A DNA stretch of 35,626 nt from Pseudomonadota bacterium (GTDB lineage: Bacteria > Pseudomonadota > Alphaproteobacteria > Reyranellales > Reyranellaceae): assembly GCA_018240745.1 (NCBI GenBank), contig JAFEFF010000027.1:1-35626 (forward strand), written 5' to 3'. The position numbers and the translations under genes are program-made. Below the pieces are notes generated by a model, which did not search any database, was not told the origin of the DNA, and saw only the letters and a list, made by a program, of their open reading frames with translations. This document shows positions 32,361-35,626 of the stretch, piece after piece (position 1 is the stretch's first letter; every line of letters begins with the position of its first letter).

Positions 32361-35300
32361 GCCTCCACAAGGAAGTCAGCTTCGAAACTGAGATCTGCCA
32401 GCATCTCAAGGCGAATGGCTGGCTTCATGCTGACGCTGACGCAACCCTCTACGACCGCGCTCGTGCGCTGTTTCCGTCGGACGTCCTGGCATGGGTACAG
32501 GACGCGCAGCCGGCGGCCTGGGAGACGCTGACGAAGAACCACGGCGCCCAGGCTCGCGAGATATTGCTGACCCGGCTGCGCGATCAGATCGACCAGCGCG
32601 GGACGCTCGACGTGCTGCGCCATGGCATCGAGCTGCTCGGCTTGAAGCAGCCGTTGAAGCTGGCCGAGTTCAAGCCGGCGCTCGTCCTCAACCCGGAAAT
32701 CCTCGCCCGCTACGCGGCGAACCGCCTTCGGGTCGTGCGGCAGGTCCGGTATTCGCTGCACAACGAGAACTGCCTCGACCTCGTTCTGTTTCTCAACGGC
32801 GTGCCTGTGGCGACTGTCGAGTTGAAGACGGACTTCATCCAGAGCATCGACGACGCTGTCGACCAATACCGCTTCGATCGCCATCCCCGGCCCAAGGGAC
32901 AGGCGCCGGAACCGTTGCTGTCCTTCCCGCGCGGCGCGCTGGTCCATTTTGCGGTCAGCAACAACGAAGTCCGCATGACGACCCGGCTCGACGGGCCGGT
33001 GACGGCGTTCCTGCCCTTCAACCAGGGCGATAACGGCGGAGCGGGCAATCCGGTCAATCCCCAGGGCGGCCATCGCACCGCCTATCTCTGGGAGAAGGTC
33101 TGGGCGCGCGAAAGCTGGCTGGAGATCATCGGCCGCTACCTGATTACCCAGCGCAACGACAAGAAGCAGATCGAGCGGTTGATCTTTCCGCGCTTCCACC
33201 AGCTCGACGTGACGCGCAAGCTGCAGGCGGCGGTGCTCGCCGACGGGCCGGGCGCCAGGTATCTGGTCCAGCACTCGGCGGGATCGGGCAAGACCAACTC
33301 CATCGCCTGGACGGCGCACTTCCTGGCGGAGCTGCACGACGCCGCCAGCAAGAAGCTGTTCGACAGCGTGCTCGTCGTCTCGGACCGCACGGTGATCGAT
33401 TCGCAGCTTCAGGAGGCGCTGTTCGACTTCCAGCGCACCACCGGCGTGGTGGCGACCATCACCAACAAGGAGGGCAGCAAGAGCGCCAAGCTCGCCGAGG
33501 CGCTGTCGGGCGACAAGAAGATCGTCGTCTGCACCATCCAGACCTTCCCGTTCGCGCTGGAGGCGGTGCGCGAGCTGGCCGCGACGGCGGGCAAGCGGTT
33601 CGCGGTGATCGCCGACGAGGCGCACAGCTCGCAGAGCGGCGCGGCAGCAGCACAGCTCAAGGCGGTGCTGACCGCCGAGGAACTGAAGGAGCTGGAGGAC
33701 GGCGGCGAGGTCAGCAACGAGGACATCCTGGCGGCGCAGATGACGGCGCGAGCCGCCGACAGGGGCATCACCTTCGTGGCTTTCACGGCGACGCCCAAGG
33801 CCAAGACCCTGGAGCTGTTCGGCACACGCCCGGACCCGACCAAGCCCGCGGGGCCGACCAACCTGCCGGCGCCGTTCCATGTCTATTCGATGCGGCAGGC
33901 GATCGAGGAAGGCTTCATCCTCGACGTGCTGCAGAACTACATCACCTACAAGCTCGCCTTCAAGCTGGCGCACGGCGGCGCCGAGTACGACGACAGGCTG
34001 GTCGAGCGCAGCGCGGCGCTGAAGCGCCTGATGGGCTGGGTGAAGCTGCACCCCTACAACATTGCCCAGAAGGTCGAGGTCGTCGTCGAGCACTTCCGCA
34101 GCCACGTCGCGCCATTGCTGAACGAGAAGGCCAAGGGGATGGTCGTCGTCGGCAGCCGCGTCGAGGCCGTGCGCTGGCAGCTCGCCATCGACAAGTACAT
34201 CAAGCAGCGCGGCTACAGGATCGGCACGCTGGTCGCCTTCTCCGGCGAGGTGGTCGACACCGAATCCGGACCCGATCCGTTCACCGAGCACAGCAAGGCG
34301 CTCAATCCCGGTCTCAAGGGGCGCGACATCCGCGAGGCCTTCAAGGGCGACGACTATCAAATCCTGCTCGTCGCCAACAAGTTCCAGACCGGCTTCGACC
34401 AGCCGCTGCTGTGCGGCATGTACGTCGACAAGCGGCTGGCCGGCATCCAGGCGGTGCAGACGCTCTCCCGTCTCAATCGCGCCTATCCGGGCAAGGACAC
34501 GACCTATGTCCTGGACTTCATCAACGAGGCCGAGGAGGTGCTGGAGGCTTTCAGGACCTACTACACGACGGCGGAGCTGGCGGACGTCACCGACCCGAAC
34601 CTCGTTTTCGACCTCCGGGCCAAGCTGGACGGCGCCGGCCACTACGACTCGTTCGAGGTCGACAGGGTCGTTGCGGCGGAACTCGATCCGAAGTCGAGGC
34701 AGGGCGATCTCATCAAGGCCATCGAGCCGGTGAGCGACCGGCTGTTGAAGAAGTACAAGGCGGGTCAGGAGGTGGTGAAGACCGCGACGCTGAAGGGCGA
34801 CGAAGAGGTCATCGAGAAGGCCCGGAACGAGCTCGACACGCTGGCACTGTTCAAGGCGGACATGGCGACGTTCGTGCGGCTTTACACTTTCCTCTCGCAG
34901 ATCTTCGACTACGGCAATACGGACATCGAGAAGCGTGCGATCTTCTATCGGCGGCTCCTGCCGCTGCTCGAATTCGGGCGCGAGCGCGAGGGCATCGACG
35001 TCTCGAAGGTGGTTCTGACGCACCACAACCTCAAGAACCTCGGCAAGACGGCGATGCCGCTGGGTTCTGGTGAGAAGCCGAAGCTCGACCCGATCACGGA
35101 AACCGGCAGCGGCAGCATCCAGGAGAAGGAGAAGGCGCTCCTCGAGGAAATCATCGAGAAGGTGAACGACCTGTTCGAAGGCGACCTGTCGGACCAGGAC
35201 AAGCTCGTCTACGTGAACAACGTGATCAAGGGCAAGCTGCTGGAATCCGAGACGCTGCGGCAGCAGGCGATCAACAACACCAAGGAGCAGTTCGCCAACT

Positions 35301-35470
35301 CCCCGGACCTCAAGTCGGAGCTGGTGAACGCGATCATGGGCGCGCTCGACGCCCACAACCTCATGAGCACCCAGGCCTTGAACTCGTCGACGGTGCAGGA
35401 CGGGCTGAAGGACATCCTTCTGAACCACGCCCACCTGTGGGAGACGCTTCGCGACAAGCCGAAGAGTTAG
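32357..35470 (+). CDS. hsdR: Type I restriction enzyme subunit HsdR
   Basis: A 1037-residue motor and nuclease subunit. The N-terminal PD-(D/E)XK site is D141 (CLDLVLF) and E155-x-K157 (VATVELKTDF). The superfamily 2 translocase motifs follow: Walker A HSAGSGKT at 306-313, DEAH at 420-423, FTATP at 476-480, and motif VI QTLSRLNRAYPG near 702-713. The C-terminal half holds the helical domain that docks on HsdM/HsdS. All signature residues look intact, so restriction activity is expected. The ATG overlaps the stop of hsdS by four bases. Last gene of the operon; the terminator is not obvious, but an imperfect inverted repeat follows at 35518-35591. Confidence 0.95.
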   Translation: MSLHKEVSFETEICQHLKANGWLHADADATLYDRARALFPSDVLAWVQDAQPAAWETLTKNHGAQAREILLTRLRDQIDQRGTLDVLRHGIELLGLKQPLKLAEFKPALVLNPEILARYAANRLRVVRQVRYSLHNENCLDLVLFLNGVPVATVELKTDFIQSIDDAVDQYRFDRHPRPKGQAPEPLLSFPRGALVHFAVSNNEVRMTTRLDGPVTAFLPFNQGDNGGAGNPVNPQGGHRTAYLWEKVWARESWLEIIGRYLITQRNDKKQIERLIFPRFHQLDVTRKLQAAVLADGPGARYLVQHSAGSGKTNSIAWTAHFLAELHDAASKKLFDSVLVVSDRTVIDSQLQEALFDFQRTTGVVATITNKEGSKSAKLAEALSGDKKIVVCTIQTFPFALEAVRELAATAGKRFAVIADEAHSSQSGAAAAQLKAVLTAEELKELEDGGEVSNEDILAAQMTARAADRGITFVAFTATPKAKTLELFGTRPDPTKPAGPTNLPAPFHVYSMRQAIEEGFILDVLQNYITYKLAFKLAHGGAEYDDRLVERSAALKRLMGWVKLHPYNIAQKVEVVVEHFRSHVAPLLNEKAKGMVVVGSRVEAVRWQLAIDKYIKQRGYRIGTLVAFSGEVVDTESGPDPFTEHSKALNPGLKGRDIREAFKGDDYQILLVANKFQTGFDQPLLCGMYVDKRLAGIQAVQTLSRLNRAYPGKDTTYVLDFINEAEEVLEAFRTYYTTAELADVTDPNLVFDLRAKLDGAGHYDSFEVDRVVAAELDPKSRQGDLIKAIEPVSDRLLKKYKAGQEVVKTATLKGDEEVIEKARNELDTLALFKADMATFVRLYTFLSQIFDYGNTDIEKRAIFYRRLLPLLEFGREREGIDVSKVVLTHHNLKNLGKTAMPLGSGEKPKLDPITETGSGSIQEKEKALLEEIIEKVNDLFEGDLSDQDKLVYVNNVIKGKLLESETLRQQAINNTKEQFANSPDLKSELVNAIMGALDAHNLMSTQALNSSTVQDGLKDILLNHAHLWETLRDKPKS

Positions 35471-35517
35471 GCGATCACGTTATCCACCGCGATCTGGGGA
35501 TAAGCCCAGGATAGATT

Positions 35518-35591
35518 CCTATTGTGGGCATTGGCCCCCATTTTACGGCGGGTTTTGGCGGCTGTTTGTGCCGGCCATTGCCCATAATAGG
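35518..35591. repeat. 19-bp imperfect inverted repeat downstream of hsdR
   Basis: CCTATTGTGGGCATTGGCC (35518-35536) and GGCCATTGCCCATAATAGG (35573-35591) are reverse complements with two mismatches and a 36-base centre. A smaller TTATCC/GGATAA pair lies at 35480-35503. The arms resemble the ends of a small repeat element more than a usual terminator, since the loop is long and no T-tract follows. No gene is seen in 35471-35626, but the window ends there. Confidence 0.65.
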
Positions 35592-35626
35592 GGGTGGGCA
35601 GAGCGGCGCGTAGAATCGCCGGATGA

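Noticed and set aside
32318..35434. Very long open frame on the minus strand opposite hsdR
   Set aside because: High GC leaves long opposite-strand frames open. Its product is low-complexity, Arg/Leu/Val-rich and matches no family, whereas hsdR has all its motifs.
35478..35503. DnaA-box-like TTATCCAC and an origin
   Set aside because: Only one imperfect box and a chance-like partial second one; no AT-rich unwinding region or replication gene is present.

Overview
The window is GC-rich, densely coded and rich in palindromic intergenic repeats. Together with the gene content (class III cyclase-TPR protein, YghU-type GST, FNR/FixK-type operator, several single-copy oxidoreductases), this suggests an alphaproteobacterium, possibly a Bradyrhizobium- or Reyranella-like soil lineage. 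That placement is an inference from style and gene families; no rRNA or other phylogenetic marker is present. No phage genes, integrase, transposase or CRISPR array were found.

Layout. 1-8312, all minus strand: tldD, a quinone-oxidoreductase-like MDR protein, a BT1-like MFS transporter, an adenylate cyclase-TPR protein and an acyl-CoA ligase. Long inverted repeats separate the first three. The cyclase lies between two inverted copies of an ~86-bp repeat. 8679-9803: an aldo/keto reductase and a tRNA-Leu(CAA) with a recognisable promoter. 10101-15384: a tight plus-strand cassette of P-type cation ATPase, Na/Pi symporter and polyphosphate kinase 2. 15461-20817, minus strand: a secreted beta-propeller protein behind a perfect FNR/FixK box, a peptidoglycan-binding protein, a small lipoprotein, an SDR, a membrane GGDEF protein, a CMD-family protein and a small secreted protein. 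20946-23902, mostly plus: a 2-hydroxyacid dehydrogenase coupled to chrA, a possible 40-residue membrane peptide on the minus strand, and a cupin. 23925-24824, minus: a response regulator and a YfcE-like phosphoesterase. 25090-27994, plus: a YghU-like GST, a second MDR oxidoreductase and a leaderless NMT1/THI5-like binding protein.

28172-35470 is a complete type I restriction-modification operon of unusual order: hsdM, a YhcG/DUF1016 PD-(D/E)XK nuclease-family gene, hsdS, hsdR. All three junctions are 4-bp stop/start overlaps, so the four products are probably translationally coupled. The embedded nuclease gene carries two in-frame GC-rich palindromes 60 bp apart, the second shaped like a bidirectional intrinsic terminator.

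The points most worth following are this four-gene defence operon and its in-gene palindromes, the inverted-repeat-bounded cyclase unit, the ATPase-Na/Pi-PPK2 cassette, and the FNR/FixK box. All starts, alignments and repeat boundaries were derived by eye.
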